Below are positions 10,002 to 18,931 of a DNA stretch of 64,000 nt, piece by piece; the stretch's first letter is position 1; each line of letters starts with the position of its first letter. Both the position numbers and the translations under genes were made by a program. The DNA lies in NCBI GenBank assembly GCA_027484105.1, contig JAIXUG010000028.1:124001-188000 (forward strand). The letters are read 5' to 3'. Below the pieces are notes generated by a model. That model was given only the letters and a program-made list of their open reading frames with translations, did not search any database and had not been told where the DNA came from. The stretch comes from Comamonadaceae bacterium (GTDB lineage Bacteria; Pseudomonadota; Gammaproteobacteria; Burkholderiales; Burkholderiaceae_C).

Positions 10002-11117
10002 ATGGATTTCGATTTTTCTGACGACCAGGAACAACTGCGCGACGCGGTGCGCAAATGGGTGGACAAGGGCTACGACTTTGACCGTCGCCGCGCCATCGTG
10101 GCCGCCGGTGGTTTTGACCGCGCCGCCTACACCGAGATGGCCGAGTTGGGCCTGACGGGCTTGTATGTGAGCGAAGAACACGGCGGCATGGGCATGGGCC
10201 CGACCGAGGCCATGGTGGCGATGGAAGAGTTGGGACGCGGCATCGTGCTGGAGCCGCTGACCCAAACCCTGATCGCCAGCGCCACGCTGCAAACCCACGC
10301 CCCTGCTGCACTGCAAGCAGCCTGGTTGCCGCGCATGGCGGCTGGTGAGGCCATCGTCGTGCTGGCGCACCAAGAGCGCGCAGCGCGTTACCACCTGAAC
10401 CGCTGCTCGGCTCAGGCCTCTGAGTCCGGTGGCAGCTGGAAGGTGAGCGGCACCAAGAACGTGGTGGCCGTCGGCGACCAGGCCGATGCCTTCATCGTGC
10501 CAGCCATGGCCAATGGCCAAATGGCCCTGTTTTTGGTCGAGCGCAGCACCAGCGGCGTGAGCACCCAGGGCTACCTGACCCAGGACGGCTCACGCGCAGC
10601 CGAAGTGGTGATGAACCAGGCCACTGCACAACTGATCACTCTGAACGGCTCATCGGCACTCGAGGAAGCGGTGGACATTGGCATCGCCTGCAGCTGCGCC
10701 GAAGCCGTGGGCGTGATGGACAAAACCCTGGCCATCACCGTCGATTACATGAACACGCGCAAGCAATTCGGTGTGGCCATTGCCAGCTTCCAGGCCCTGC
10801 GCCACCGCGTGGCCGACATGAAGATGCAGCTCGAATTGGGCCGCTCGATGAGCTATTACGCCAGCTTGAAACTGCACGCGCCGGCCGAAGAGCGCCGCCG
10901 TGCCATGGCGCGCGCCAAGTACCAGCTGGGCGTGTCCATGCGCTTCATTGGCCAGCAATCGGTGCAGTTGCATGGCGGCATTGCCGTCACGGACGAGTAC
11001 ATCGTGAGCCACTACTTCAAGAAATTGACGCAGCTGGACATGAGCTTCGGCGACACCTTGCATCATCTGGGCGAGGTGTCGGCCCGCATGCAAGAGACAG
11101 CGGGCGTGTTCGCCTGA
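10002..11117 (+). CDS. Acyl-CoA dehydrogenase, small-type subunit
   Basis: The 371-residue partner of the preceding gene. It has the N-terminal acyl-CoA dehydrogenase fold (LGLTGLYVSEEHGGMG near 45-60), a diverged central region lacking the GSGSD flavin motif of its neighbour, and the C-terminal QLHGGIAVTDEYIVSHYFK. Loss of flavin contacts in one subunit is typical of heteromeric pairs. It ends about 20 bases before the second conserved-loop hairpin and 140 bases before a rho-independent terminator. Confidence 0.87.
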   Translation: MDFDFSDDQEQLRDAVRKWVDKGYDFDRRRAIVAAGGFDRAAYTEMAELGLTGLYVSEEHGGMGMGPTEAMVAMEELGRGIVLEPLTQTLIASATLQTHAPAALQAAWLPRMAAGEAIVVLAHQERAARYHLNRCSAQASESGGSWKVSGTKNVVAVGDQADAFIVPAMANGQMALFLVERSTSGVSTQGYLTQDGSRAAEVVMNQATAQLITLNGSSALEEAVDIGIACSCAEAVGVMDKTLAITVDYMNTRKQFGVAIASFQALRHRVADMKMQLELGRSMSYYASLKLHAPAEERRRAMARAKYQLGVSMRFIGQQSVQLHGGIAVTDEYIVSHYFKKLTQLDMSFGDTLHHLGEVSARMQETAGVFA

Positions 11118-11136
11118 AGGCATCAACGGACCCGAG

Positions 11137-11218
11137 CAAGGTGGTACGGCGGCGCGGGTCGGGCGATGTGGCAAAGCGAAGCGCCTCTGAGCCCGAAACG
11201 CGCAGCCGTACCGCCTTG
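11137..11218 (+). repeat. Long hairpin with conserved 26-nt loop, copy 2
   Basis: Arms 11137-11164 and 11191-11218 are complementary at 24 of 28 positions, with one further wobble. The loop 11165-11190 is identical, base for base and in the same orientation, to the loop of the hairpin at 4338-4415. The stem sequence is unrelated in most positions (core GGTACGGC here, AGGGTGTGCCTG there). It lies just downstream of a plus-strand gene, as copy 1 does. The function is unknown. Confidence 0.85.
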
Positions 11219-11258
11219 CGGCTCAATGTCCGATACCCCCGCTTTTGCATACAAGCTG

Positions 11259-11284
11259 AAAGGGCCTCACAAGAGGCCCTTTTT
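11259..11284. terminator. Bidirectional rho-independent terminator
   Basis: AAAGGGCCTC and GAGGCCCTTT form a 10-bp stem around an ACAA loop, followed by more T residues. It lies between the acyl-CoA dehydrogenase (plus) and the exported ligase (minus) and can serve both. Confidence 0.9.
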
Positions 11285-11289
11285 CATGC

Positions 11290-12198
11290 TCACTCCGCCT
11301 CACGCACCCGCACAAAAGTCGCAAACCGCGGCAAACCCGAAGGCGTGCGCTCTGGGAAGCGGTAAGTGACCCAAGTCCCCACGGGGGGTGGGTTTCGACG
11401 CAGCGCATCGCTCAAGCCCGAGCCCAATGCGAAGCGCTGGCCTCGCGGGGTTTGCAGCAACAAAGCCCCGGTCAGGCCCGCCAAGCGACCCTTGCCGGGC
11501 TGGTGGCCCACCACCAGCCCTTCCTCGTCGAGCTCGGGCTTGAGCTTGAACAGCGCATCACTGCGCCCTTCGCGCCACAGCGCATCGGCGCGGTGCAGCA
11601 TCAGGCCTTCACCGCCTTGGGCCACCGTGCTGTGCAGCAAAGCCTGCAAAGCCGCCGCGTCGGTCAGCTGCGTATGCGCCACCGGCACCAACCAGGGCAC
11701 GCGCATGGCTGCCAAGCGGGCCTCGATCCAGGCCACGCGCTCTGCAAAGGTGCCCCCATGGCCGGGTGCATCAAACACCCGGTACTGCACGACCCGCCAG
11801 GCCTCGTCATCCGGAACCTCCTGTCGCACCACACCCGACAAGCGGTCAAACTGACCGCGCGCCCACCACAATTCACCGTCCAGTGCCTGGGCAGGCAAGG
11901 CCGCCACAAACCAGTCCGGTGCCGACAGGGGGCGTCCGCTGCGAAAGCGCAGCGCCCGACCATCCCACACACCACGGACGCCATCGAGCTTTTCGCTGAC
12001 CCAATACCCTTGAGGCGAGCGACCGGCGGGCCAAACCGAGGCCAGCTGAACCCCTGGCGATTGGGCCTGCACAGGCACCCAACACCCCAGGCAGCCCAGC
12101 CAGGCCAAACATTGCCGGCGCGTCGGCTGACCCAGACCGAACGCCTGAAAGTGATCGGCAAAATCGCGGGGTGAATGTTGAAGTTGGGGTGCATTCAT
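11290..12198 (-). CDS. Predicted exported ATP-dependent DNA ligase, Lig E type
   Basis: Seals DNA nicks using ATP. The 302-residue protein has the nucleotidyltransferase motifs in order: KLDGVRGVWDG (motif I, AMP lysine), DGELWWARGQF (III), EGLMLHR (IV) and LFKLKPELDEEGLVVG (V). The OB-fold ends RFATFVRVREAE. There are no extra DNA-binding domains, as in minimal Lig E enzymes. Before the catalytic core is an export signal, TRRQCLAWLGCLGCW...VQAQ, with a twin arginine about 30 residues in. The ATG at 12198 has a GGGAG ribosome site 6 bases upstream; a TTG at 12216 is less likely. Lig E homologues are mostly predicted periplasmic. Confidence 0.88.
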   Translation of the reverse strand: MNAPQLQHSPRDFADHFQAFGLGQPTRRQCLAWLGCLGCWVPVQAQSPGVQLASVWPAGRSPQGYWVSEKLDGVRGVWDGRALRFRSGRPLSAPDWFVAALPAQALDGELWWARGQFDRLSGVVRQEVPDDEAWRVVQYRVFDAPGHGGTFAERVAWIEARLAAMRVPWLVPVAHTQLTDAAALQALLHSTVAQGGEGLMLHRADALWREGRSDALFKLKPELDEEGLVVGHQPGKGRLAGLTGALLLQTPRGQRFALGSGLSDALRRNPPPVGTWVTYRFPERTPSGLPRFATFVRVREAE

Positions 12199-12316
12199 GG
12201 CGGGCTCCCTGCGCAAACCATGCCTTCAAAATAGGCTCTTTTGTTTGCAGGAAGCCATGATGCGGCACATGGGTGGCCAGCGCAAGACCCAGCGCGTCTT
12301 GATTGAGGGCGCAGCT

Positions 12317-12886
12317 TTAAACCAAGAGCCGCGAACTCTTGGGCACATGCGCCATCAAAAACGCCATCTGATCGGCCAGGATACGTCGGTTGCGCAAAAT
12401 GAAGTCTTCCCACAGGCTGGGCACATAGGGGGCATACAACAGGGGCATGCGGGCCTGCTCGGGGGTGCGGTTGCTTTTGCGGTGGTTGCACGAGCGGCAG
12501 GCCGTGACCACATTCATCCAGTGGTCAGGGCCACGTTGTGCCAGCGGGACGATGTGCTCGCGGGTCAGATCGGACTCATGGAAATGCCCACCGCAATAGG
12601 CGCACACATGGCGGTCACGCACGAACAATTTGGTGTTGGTCAGGCCCGACCGCAACTCAAACGGGTTGATGCGGGGCACGCCTTGGGTGCCGATGATGCT
12701 GTTGACGGTGATGATGGATTGCTCGCCGCTGATGGCGTTGTGACCGCCTCTGAACACGGCCACTTGCTGACCCGCTTCCCAGCGCACCTCGTCGGCAGCG
12801 TAGTGGGTGACCGCCTGCTCCAGCGAAATCCACGATTGCGGCAAGCCTTGGGCCGAGAGTTTCAAAACCTTCACAGACGCCTCCAT
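12317..12886 (-). CDS. HNH endonuclease family protein
   Basis: A 189-residue protein with a C-terminal HNH nuclease domain. Zinc pair CAYCGG, then the HNH core REHIVPLAQRGPDHWMNVVTACRSCNHRKSNRT with the second zinc pair CRSC. The N-terminal 80 residues form a conserved region (QSWISLEQAVTHYAADEVRW) seen in HNH proteins common in betaproteobacteria. The start at 12886 (MEASVKVLKL) is chosen because conserved sequence begins there; the reading frame continues to a GTG at 12940. The biological role of this housekeeping-like HNH family is not established. It is divergent from ribF. Confidence 0.85.
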   Translation of the reverse strand: MEASVKVLKLSAQGLPQSWISLEQAVTHYAADEVRWEAGQQVAVFRGGHNAISGEQSIITVNSIIGTQGVPRINPFELRSGLTNTKLFVRDRHVCAYCGGHFHESDLTREHIVPLAQRGPDHWMNVVTACRSCNHRKSNRTPEQARMPLLYAPYVPSLWEDFILRNRRILADQMAFLMAHVPKSSRLLV

Positions 12887-13053
12887 CCAACAGTTTAAAA
12901 AACCACTGACACGAAAAGTTCCGTCTCGATCCTGCAGCACCGGGCCAGGGCCACGGTTGGGGATCGGGCTCAGTCACAATATACCCTCTTGCATTGACAA
13001 CACCATGAAAGCTGGTCCTTGGCCCAGCCCAACGACAGCACATCACTCGACCC

Positions 13054-14091
13054 ATGAAGGTTTTTCGCGGCTTCCAACACCCTGATCTGGCCCCTGCCTG
13101 CGCACTGACCATCGGCAATTTCGATGGCGTGCACCGGGGTCACCAGGCCATGCTGGCGCTCTTGCGCAGCGAAGCGGCCCACCGGGGCGTGCCCAGCTGT
13201 GTGATGACCTTCGAGCCGCACCCGCGCGACTACTTTGCCAAAGCCCTGAACAAGCCCGATTTGGCGCCGGCCCGCATCGCCACCTTGCGCGACAAGCTGC
13301 AAGAACTGGCCCGCTGTGGCATCGACCAAGTGGTGGTGCTGCCCTTTGACGCCCGGCTGGCCCGTCAAACCGCCGAGGACTTCATCGAGCAGGTGCTGCT
13401 GCGCGGCCTGGGCGTGCGCTATGTGCTGGTGGGCGACGATTTCCGCTTTGGTGCCCAACGCACGGGCGACTACGCCATGCTCGACGCTGCGGGCCAGCGC
13501 TTGGGCTTTGACGTGGCCCGCATGAACAGCTACGAAGTGCATGGCCTGCGCGTGTCCAGCTCGGCGGTGCGAGAGGCCCTGAACCAAGGCCGCATGCAAG
13601 ACGTGCAGGCCTTGCTCGGCCGCCCCTACAGCATCAGCGGGCATGTGGTGCACGGGCGCAAGCTGGGCCGTGAACTGGCGGCCACGACCGCCGGCGCGGG
13701 CGACGGCTTTCGCACCCTGAATTTGCGCTTTGCGCACTGGAAACCCGCGGCCAGTGGCATCTTTGTGGTCGAGGTGCATGGCCTGGCCGATCAGCCCTTG
13801 AATGGCGTGGCCAATCTGGGCATTCGCCCTTCTTTGGACCCGAACGACGTCAATGGCGGGCGTGTGCTGCTGGAGACGCATGCATTCGACTGGCCTGCGG
13901 CAATGGGAGCGGAGGGGGGCTACGGTAAAATCATCCGGGTGGACTTGCTGCATAAATTACACGACGAGCTCAAATACGACGGTCTGGACGCCCTGACACA
14001 GGGCATCGCCAAAGACTGTGATGACGCACAGGCGTGGTTTGCCTCCCGCCATGGTGAAACCAGCCGCCAGACCACCCGCGACCGAATTTGA
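13054..14091 (+). CDS. ribF: Bifunctional riboflavin kinase / FAD synthetase
   Basis: Makes FMN and FAD from riboflavin. The 345-residue protein has the N-terminal FAD synthetase with the nucleotidyltransferase motif TIGNFDGVHRGHQAML (residues 17-32) and the later ISSS-like RVSSSAVREAL. The C-terminal riboflavin kinase domain shows GRPYSISGHVVHGRKLGRELAATT and NLGIRPSLDPNDVNGG. The GHRG-type contacts and total length are normal. It begins a plus-strand run ribF-ileS-lspA, the common proteobacterial order, but a REP-like pair separates it from ileS. Confidence 0.95.
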   Translation: MKVFRGFQHPDLAPACALTIGNFDGVHRGHQAMLALLRSEAAHRGVPSCVMTFEPHPRDYFAKALNKPDLAPARIATLRDKLQELARCGIDQVVVLPFDARLARQTAEDFIEQVLLRGLGVRYVLVGDDFRFGAQRTGDYAMLDAAGQRLGFDVARMNSYEVHGLRVSSSAVREALNQGRMQDVQALLGRPYSISGHVVHGRKLGRELAATTAGAGDGFRTLNLRFAHWKPAASGIFVVEVHGLADQPLNGVANLGIRPSLDPNDVNGGRVLLETHAFDWPAAMGAEGGYGKIIRVDLLHKLHDELKYDGLDALTQGIAKDCDDAQAWFASRHGETSRQTTRDRI

Positions 14092-14112
14092 CGCTCCGGC
14101 CCTCGTTTGCTG

Positions 14113-14206
14113 CCCTCGACAGGCTCAGGGCGAACGAATCAAGGGCCCGCCCCTGCCCTCCCTCTCTCCGAACGGCCAACCGCTCGGGCTGAGCTTGTCG
14201 AAGCCC
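14113..14206. repeat. REP-like inverted pair
   Basis: Unit one, 14113-14136, reads CTCGACAGGCTCAGGGCGAACG. Unit two, 14180-14206, is an inverted relative; its complement reads TTCGACAAGCTCAGCCCGAG. The family consensus TTCGACAGGCTCAGCCCGAACG is a widespread intergenic palindrome in beta- and gammaproteobacteria. The pair fills most of the ribF-ileS gap. Confidence 0.8.
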
Positions 14207-14223
14207 TCGCGACTTGAATCACC

Positions 14224-17091
14224 ATGACCGACAAAGACCAGAACCCCGACACCCGCATCAACATGATGGACACCCCGTTCCCGATGCGCGGCGACCTGCC
14301 CAAGCGCGAGCCCGGCTGGGTCAAGGACTGGAACGAAGGTGGCCTGTACAAAAAGCTGCGCGCTGCACGTCAAGGTGCCCCGCTGTTTGTGCTGCACGAC
14401 GGCCCGCCCTACGCCAACGGCAAACTGCACATCGGCCACGCGCTCAACAAAGTCCTCAAGGATATGATCGTCAAGTCCAAGCAACTCGCTGGCTTTGACG
14501 CGCAATACATCCCCGGCTGGGACTGCCACGGCTTGCCGATCGAAAACGCGATTGAAAAACTGCACGGCCGCAAGCTCAGCCGTGACGACATGCAGGCCAA
14601 GAGCCGCGCTTTTGCCACCGAACAAATCGACCAACAGCGCGAAGACTTCAAGCGCCTGGGCGTGCTCGGCGACTGGGAGCGCCCCTACCGCACCATGGAC
14701 TTTGCCAACGAAGCCGGTGAAATCCGCGCCTTCAAGCGCGTCATCGAGCGCGGCTTTGTTTACCGGGGTTTGAAGCCCGTGTACTGGTGTTTTGACTGCG
14801 GCTCTTCACTGGCCGAGTTCGAGATCGAATACGCCGACAAACAAAGCGACACGCTGGACGTGGCCTTTGAGTCGAACGACCCGAGCCGCTTGGCCCAAGC
14901 CTTTGGCCTGGCCGCCTTGCCCGCGGGCAAAACCGCTTTTGCGGTGATCTGGACCACCACCGCCTGGACCATCCCCGCCAACCAAGCGCTCAACGCCCAC
15001 CCCGAACTCGAGTACGCGCTGGTCGACACGCCCAAAGGGGTGTTGCTCTTGGGCGTGAATTTGGTGGAGAAGTGTTTGGAGCGCTACGGCACCACCGGCA
15101 CCGTCTTGGCCACCGCCAAGGGCGAGGCGCTGCGCGGCCAGGTGTTCCGCCATCCGCTCTACAACGTCGACAGCGGCAGCGGCCCCTACAGCTACCGACG
15201 CCTGTCGCCACTCTTCTTGGCCGACTACGTGAGCGACGGCGACGGCACCGGCATCGTGCACTCCTCGCCCGCCTACGGCGTGGACGACTTCAACAGCTGT
15301 GTCGCCAACGGCATGGCTTACGACGACATCCTGAACCCGGTGCAAGGCAACGGCGTGTACAACGACGAGCTGCCGCTTTTTGGCGGCCAACACATCTGGA
15401 AAGCCTGCCCCGTCATCATCGAGACCTTGCGCGAGCACGGCCGCCTGATGGCCACGGTGGGCATCACCCACAGCTACCCGCACTGCTGGCGCCACAAAAC
15501 GCCGGTGATCTACCGCGCCGCAGCGCAATGGTTCGTGCGCATGGACGAGGGCGAAGGTGTCTTCACCAAAGACAAAGCCCCCAAGACCTTGCGCCAGCTG
15601 GCCTTGGACGCCATCGACCAGACCGCCTTCTACCCCGAAAACGGCCGCAGCCGCTTGCGCGACATGATCGCCAACCGCCCCGACTGGTGCATCTCGCGCC
15701 AACGCAGCTGGGGCGTGCCGGTGCCCTTCTTCCTGCACAAGGACAGCGGAGAGTTGCACCCCAACACCATGGCCATCCTGGACCAAGCCGCTGACACCGT
15801 TGAAAAAGGCGGCATCGAAGCCTGGAGCCGCGTGACGGTGGAAGAGATTCTGGGCGCTGCCGATGCCCCTCACTACACCAAGAGCACCGACATTCTGGAA
15901 GTCTGGTTCGACTCCGGCTCCACCTTCCAGCATGTGCTGCGCACCAGCCACAAAGACGCTTACGGCGTGGCGCCCTTCCATGCCCAAGGCCCTGAGGCCG
16001 ACCTGTACCTCGAAGGCCACGACCAGCACCGCGGCTGGTTCCACAGCTCGCTGCTGCTGGGCTGCGCCTTGTACGACCGCGCGCCTTACCGGGGCCTGCT
16101 CACGCACGGCTTTGCCACCGACGGCCAGGGCCGCAAGATGAGCAAGTCGCTGGGCAACACGGTGGACCCGCAAAGCGTGACGAGCAAGCTGGGCGCCGAA
16201 ATCGTGCGCCTGTGGGTGGCCAGCACCGATTACTCGGGCGACCTCAACATCGACGACAAGATCCTGGCGCGTGTGGTGGACTCCTACCGCCGCATCCGCA
16301 ACACGCTGCGCTTTTTGCTGGCCAACGTGAGTGACTTTGACCCGGCCACAGACAGCGTGCCCGACGCGCAACTGCTCGAAATCGACCGCTTTGCGCTGGC
16401 CCGTGCTGCGCAGTTGCAAGCGGACATCCGCGCCCACTTCGATGCGTACGAGTTCCACCCCGTGGTCTCCAAGCTGCAAATTTATTGCTCGGAAGACCTG
16501 GGCGCGTTCTATCTGGACGTGCTCAAGGACCGCCTGTACACCACGGCCCCCAAGTCGCTGGCGCGCCGCAGCGCACAGACGGCGCTCTACCGCATCACCC
16601 ACGGCATGCTGCGCTGGATGGCGCCCTTCTTGTCGTTCACCGCAGAAGAAGCCTGGGGCACATTCGGCAGCTCGGAATCCATCTTCCTGGAAACCTTCAG
16701 CGACTTCGGCGCGGCCGATGAAGCGCTCTTGGCCAAGTGGGGGCGGGTCCGCGAGATCCGCGACCTGGTCAACAAGGACATCGAAAACCTGCGCACCACA
16801 GGCCAGGTCGGCGCATCGCTGCAAGCCGAAATCAACTTGACTGCACCTGCTGCTGACCACGCCCTGCTCGCGAGTTTGGGCGCCGACATCAAGTTTGTGT
16901 TCATCACCTCCAAAGTGACATTGGAAGCAGGCGACGCCCTGACCGTGCACGTGGCGCCGAGCCCAGCCACCAAATGTGAGCGCTGCTGGCATTACACCGA
17001 CGATGTGGGCCACAACGCCGACCACCCCACGATTTGCGGGCGCTGCGTGAGCAACCTGCACGGTGCTGGCGAAACCCGTCTGATCGCCTGA
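14224..17091 (+). CDS. ileS: Isoleucyl-tRNA synthetase
   Basis: Charges tRNA-Ile. The 955-residue protein has the HIGH motif in [16 protein letters not shown] (near 60-75), the editing (CP1) domain with [15 protein letters not shown], and KMSKS as [10 protein letters not shown] (near 640). The C-terminal zinc finger reads KCERCWHY...CGRCVSNL. This is the bacterial type-1 form of full length. lspA follows by 30 bases, the usual pairing. Confidence 0.97.
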   Translation: MTDKDQNPDTRINMMDTPFPMRGDLPKREPGWVKDWNEGGLYKKLRAARQGAPLFVLHDGPPYANGKLHIGHALNKVLKDMIVKSKQLAGFDAQYIPGWDCHGLPIENAIEKLHGRKLSRDDMQAKSRAFATEQIDQQREDFKRLGVLGDWERPYRTMDFANEAGEIRAFKRVIERGFVYRGLKPVYWCFDCGSSLAEFEIEYADKQSDTLDVAFESNDPSRLAQAFGLAALPAGKTAFAVIWTTTAWTIPANQALNAHPELEYALVDTPKGVLLLGVNLVEKCLERYGTTGTVLATAKGEALRGQVFRHPLYNVDSGSGPYSYRRLSPLFLADYVSDGDGTGIVHSSPAYGVDDFNSCVANGMAYDDILNPVQGNGVYNDELPLFGGQHIWKACPVIIETLREHGRLMATVGITHSYPHCWRHKTPVIYRAAAQWFVRMDEGEGVFTKDKAPKTLRQLALDAIDQTAFYPENGRSRLRDMIANRPDWCISRQRSWGVPVPFFLHKDSGELHPNTMAILDQAADTVEKGGIEAWSRVTVEEILGAADAPHYTKSTDILEVWFDSGSTFQHVLRTSHKDAYGVAPFHAQGPEADLYLEGHDQHRGWFHSSLLLGCALYDRAPYRGLLTHGFATDGQGRKMSKSLGNTVDPQSVTSKLGAEIVRLWVASTDYSGDLNIDDKILARVVDSYRRIRNTLRFLLANVSDFDPATDSVPDAQLLEIDRFALARAAQLQADIRAHFDAYEFHPVVSKLQIYCSEDLGAFYLDVLKDRLYTTAPKSLARRSAQTALYRITHGMLRWMAPFLSFTAEEAWGTFGSSESIFLETFSDFGAADEALLAKWGRVREIRDLVNKDIENLRTTGQVGASLQAEINLTAPAADHALLASLGADIKFVFITSKVTLEAGDALTVHVAPSPATKCERCWHYTDDVGHNADHPTICGRCVSNLHGAGETRLIA

Positions 17092-17121
17092 TCCACGCCC
17101 TCTGATTGACGAGACCAGCCC

Positions 17122-17637
17122 ATGGCCACCAGCAAAAAATTCGGCAAAAGCGGCTCCAGCAAAAGCCAAGGCATGGCACTTTGGTTGGGCATCGCCCTCT
17201 TGGTGCTGGTGCTCGACCAGTTCACCAAGGTGCTGGTGCTGGGCGCTTTCCAGCTGGGCGACAGCACCCCGATCACCTCGTTCTTTAACCTGGTGCGGGT
17301 GCACAACCACGGTGCGGCCTTCTCTTTCCTGGCGGGTGCGGGCGGCTGGCAGCGCTGGTTTTTCACCGGCATTGGCGTGGCCGCAGCCATCTTCATGGTC
17401 TGGATGCTGCGCGCCCACCCCGGTCAAAAACTCTTCAGCCTCGCCATCTCGCTGATTCTGGGCGGCGCGATTGGCAACGTGATCGACCGCCTGCTGCACG
17501 GCTACGTGATCGACTTTCTGGACTTTTATTGGGGTGACTGGCACTTCCCGGCCTTCAACGTGGCCGATGCCGGCATCAGCGTGGGTGCGGCGCTCTTGAT
17601 CCTGGACGAAATCCTGCGCGTGCGGCGCGGGCGCTGA
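17122..17637 (+). CDS. lspA: Lipoprotein signal peptidase (SPase II)
   Basis: Inner-membrane aspartyl protease that removes signal peptides of lipoproteins after lipid modification. The 171-residue protein has four hydrophobic segments and both catalytic aspartates: [15 protein letters not shown] and [28 protein letters not shown] is the conserved loop. A short basic N-terminus ([14 protein letters not shown]) precedes the first helix. It is downstream of ileS; its substrates include lipoproteins handled by LolA and LolC/LolD encoded in this window. Confidence 0.95.
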   Translation: MATSKKFGKSGSSKSQGMALWLGIALLVLVLDQFTKVLVLGAFQLGDSTPITSFFNLVRVHNHGAAFSFLAGAGGWQRWFFTGIGVAAAIFMVWMLRAHPGQKLFSLAISLILGGAIGNVIDRLLHGYVIDFLDFYWGDWHFPAFNVADAGISVGAALLILDEILRVRRGR

Positions 17638-17682
17638 ATTCGGTTAAGCTGTTCGGCCTGATTTCAAAAACACGGAGTCCCC

Positions 17683-18831
17683 ATGCCCGGATTGCTGCCC
17701 CACATTGACCCCGATGGTCTGCTCGAGTTTTCGGTGGTGTACACCGACCGCGCCCTGAACCACATGTCCCAGCGCTTTGGCGGCGTGATGACCGACATCT
17801 CGCGCATGCTCAAGAGCGTTTACGGTGCCCACTCGGTAGCGCTCGTGCCCGGCAGCGGCACCTTTGGCATGGAGTCAGTCGCCCGCCAATTCGCGACAGG
17901 CCAGCACGTCATGGTCATCCGCAACGGCTGGTTCAGCTACCGCTGGACGCAAATCTTTGACATGGGCCAGATCCCCAAAAGCCACACGGTGCTGAAGGCG
18001 CGGCGCGTGGCCGAAGCCTCTCAAGCCGCGTGGGCTCCTGCACCGATTGCCGAAGTGACGGCTGCCATTGCCGCCGAAAAACCCGCCTTGGTGTTTGCGC
18101 CGCATGTGGAAACCGCCGCCGGCATGATCTTGCCCGACGGTTACCTGAAGGCCGTGGCCGATGCGGTGCACGCGGTGGGTGGCTTGCTGGTGCTCGATTG
18201 CATTGCCTCGGGCGCCATGTGGGTGGACATGCAAGCCACGGGCGTGGATGTGCTGATCAGCGCACCCCAAAAAGGCTGGAGCAGCTCGCCCTGTTGTGCC
18301 ATGGTGATGATGAGCGAACGCGCCCGCCAGGCCATTGACAGCACCACCAGCACCACCTTTGCGATGGACCTGAAAAAATGGCTGCAGGTGATGGAGACCT
18401 ATGAAAACGGTGGCCACATGTACCACACCACCTTGCCCACCGACGCCTTGCTGCGCCTGCAAGAAGCCATGCTGGAGACCGAAGCCTATGGCTTTGCCAA
18501 GGTGCGTGAAGAACAAATCGCCCTGGGTCGCCAGGTGCGCTCATTGCTTGTGGAGCACGGCTTCCCCAGCGTGGCGGCGCCCGGCTTTGAAGCCCCGGGT
18601 GTGGTGGTGAGCTACACCACCGACCCGGACATCCAGAGCAGCAAAAAGTTCCTGGCGCTGGGCCTGCAAACCGCCGCAGGTGTGCCGCTGCAGTGTGACG
18701 AGCCCGCCGACTTCCGCACCTTCCGTCTGGGCTTGTTTGGCTTGGACAAATGGCACGATGTGCCGCGCACTTTGCAGATGTTGCGCGGCGCGCTCGAGAC
18801 GATTGCGCCCAAGGCCAAGCTGGCCGCTTGA
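17683..18831 (+). CDS. Class V PLP-dependent aminotransferase
   Basis: A 382-residue enzyme of the alanine-glyoxylate / serine-pyruvate aminotransferase superfamily. The PLP lysine lies in SAPQKGWSSSPCC (near 205), with the preceding aspartate in LLVLDCIASGAMWVDM. VPGSGTFGMESVARQ is the phosphate-binding glycine-rich part. A start at 17683 is supported by a GGAGT site. It is 45 bases after lspA and is closed by a terminator. The substrates are unknown; serine-glyoxylate or alanine-glyoxylate transfer are possibilities. Confidence 0.85.
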   Translation: MPGLLPHIDPDGLLEFSVVYTDRALNHMSQRFGGVMTDISRMLKSVYGAHSVALVPGSGTFGMESVARQFATGQHVMVIRNGWFSYRWTQIFDMGQIPKSHTVLKARRVAEASQAAWAPAPIAEVTAAIAAEKPALVFAPHVETAAGMILPDGYLKAVADAVHAVGGLLVLDCIASGAMWVDMQATGVDVLISAPQKGWSSSPCCAMVMMSERARQAIDSTTSTTFAMDLKKWLQVMETYENGGHMYHTTLPTDALLRLQEAMLETEAYGFAKVREEQIALGRQVRSLLVEHGFPSVAAPGFEAPGVVVSYTTDPDIQSSKKFLALGLQTAAGVPLQCDEPADFRTFRLGLFGLDKWHDVPRTLQMLRGALETIAPKAKLAA

Positions 18832-18847
18832 CCCTCCAAGCGCTCAC

Positions 18848-18885
18848 AAAAAAACCGTTGACCTTCACAAGTCAGCGGTTTTTTT
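18848..18885. terminator. Bidirectional rho-independent terminator
   Basis: AAAAAAACCGTTGAC pairs with GTCAGCGGTTTTTTT (one G-T wobble) around a CTTCACAA loop. It separates the aminotransferase (plus) from the quinone oxidoreductase (minus). Confidence 0.9.
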
Positions 18886-18931
18886 CATTCAAGGGCCCGA
18901 GCATTCGGTGCGGATGCACCGATGCCACACC

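Noticed and set aside
14806..17544. 912-codon open frame on minus opposite ileS and lspA
   Set aside because: It mirrors ileS, which has all catalytic motifs. The frame is open because of high GC at third positions, and its translation (rich in H, V, A, G, Q) has no domain.
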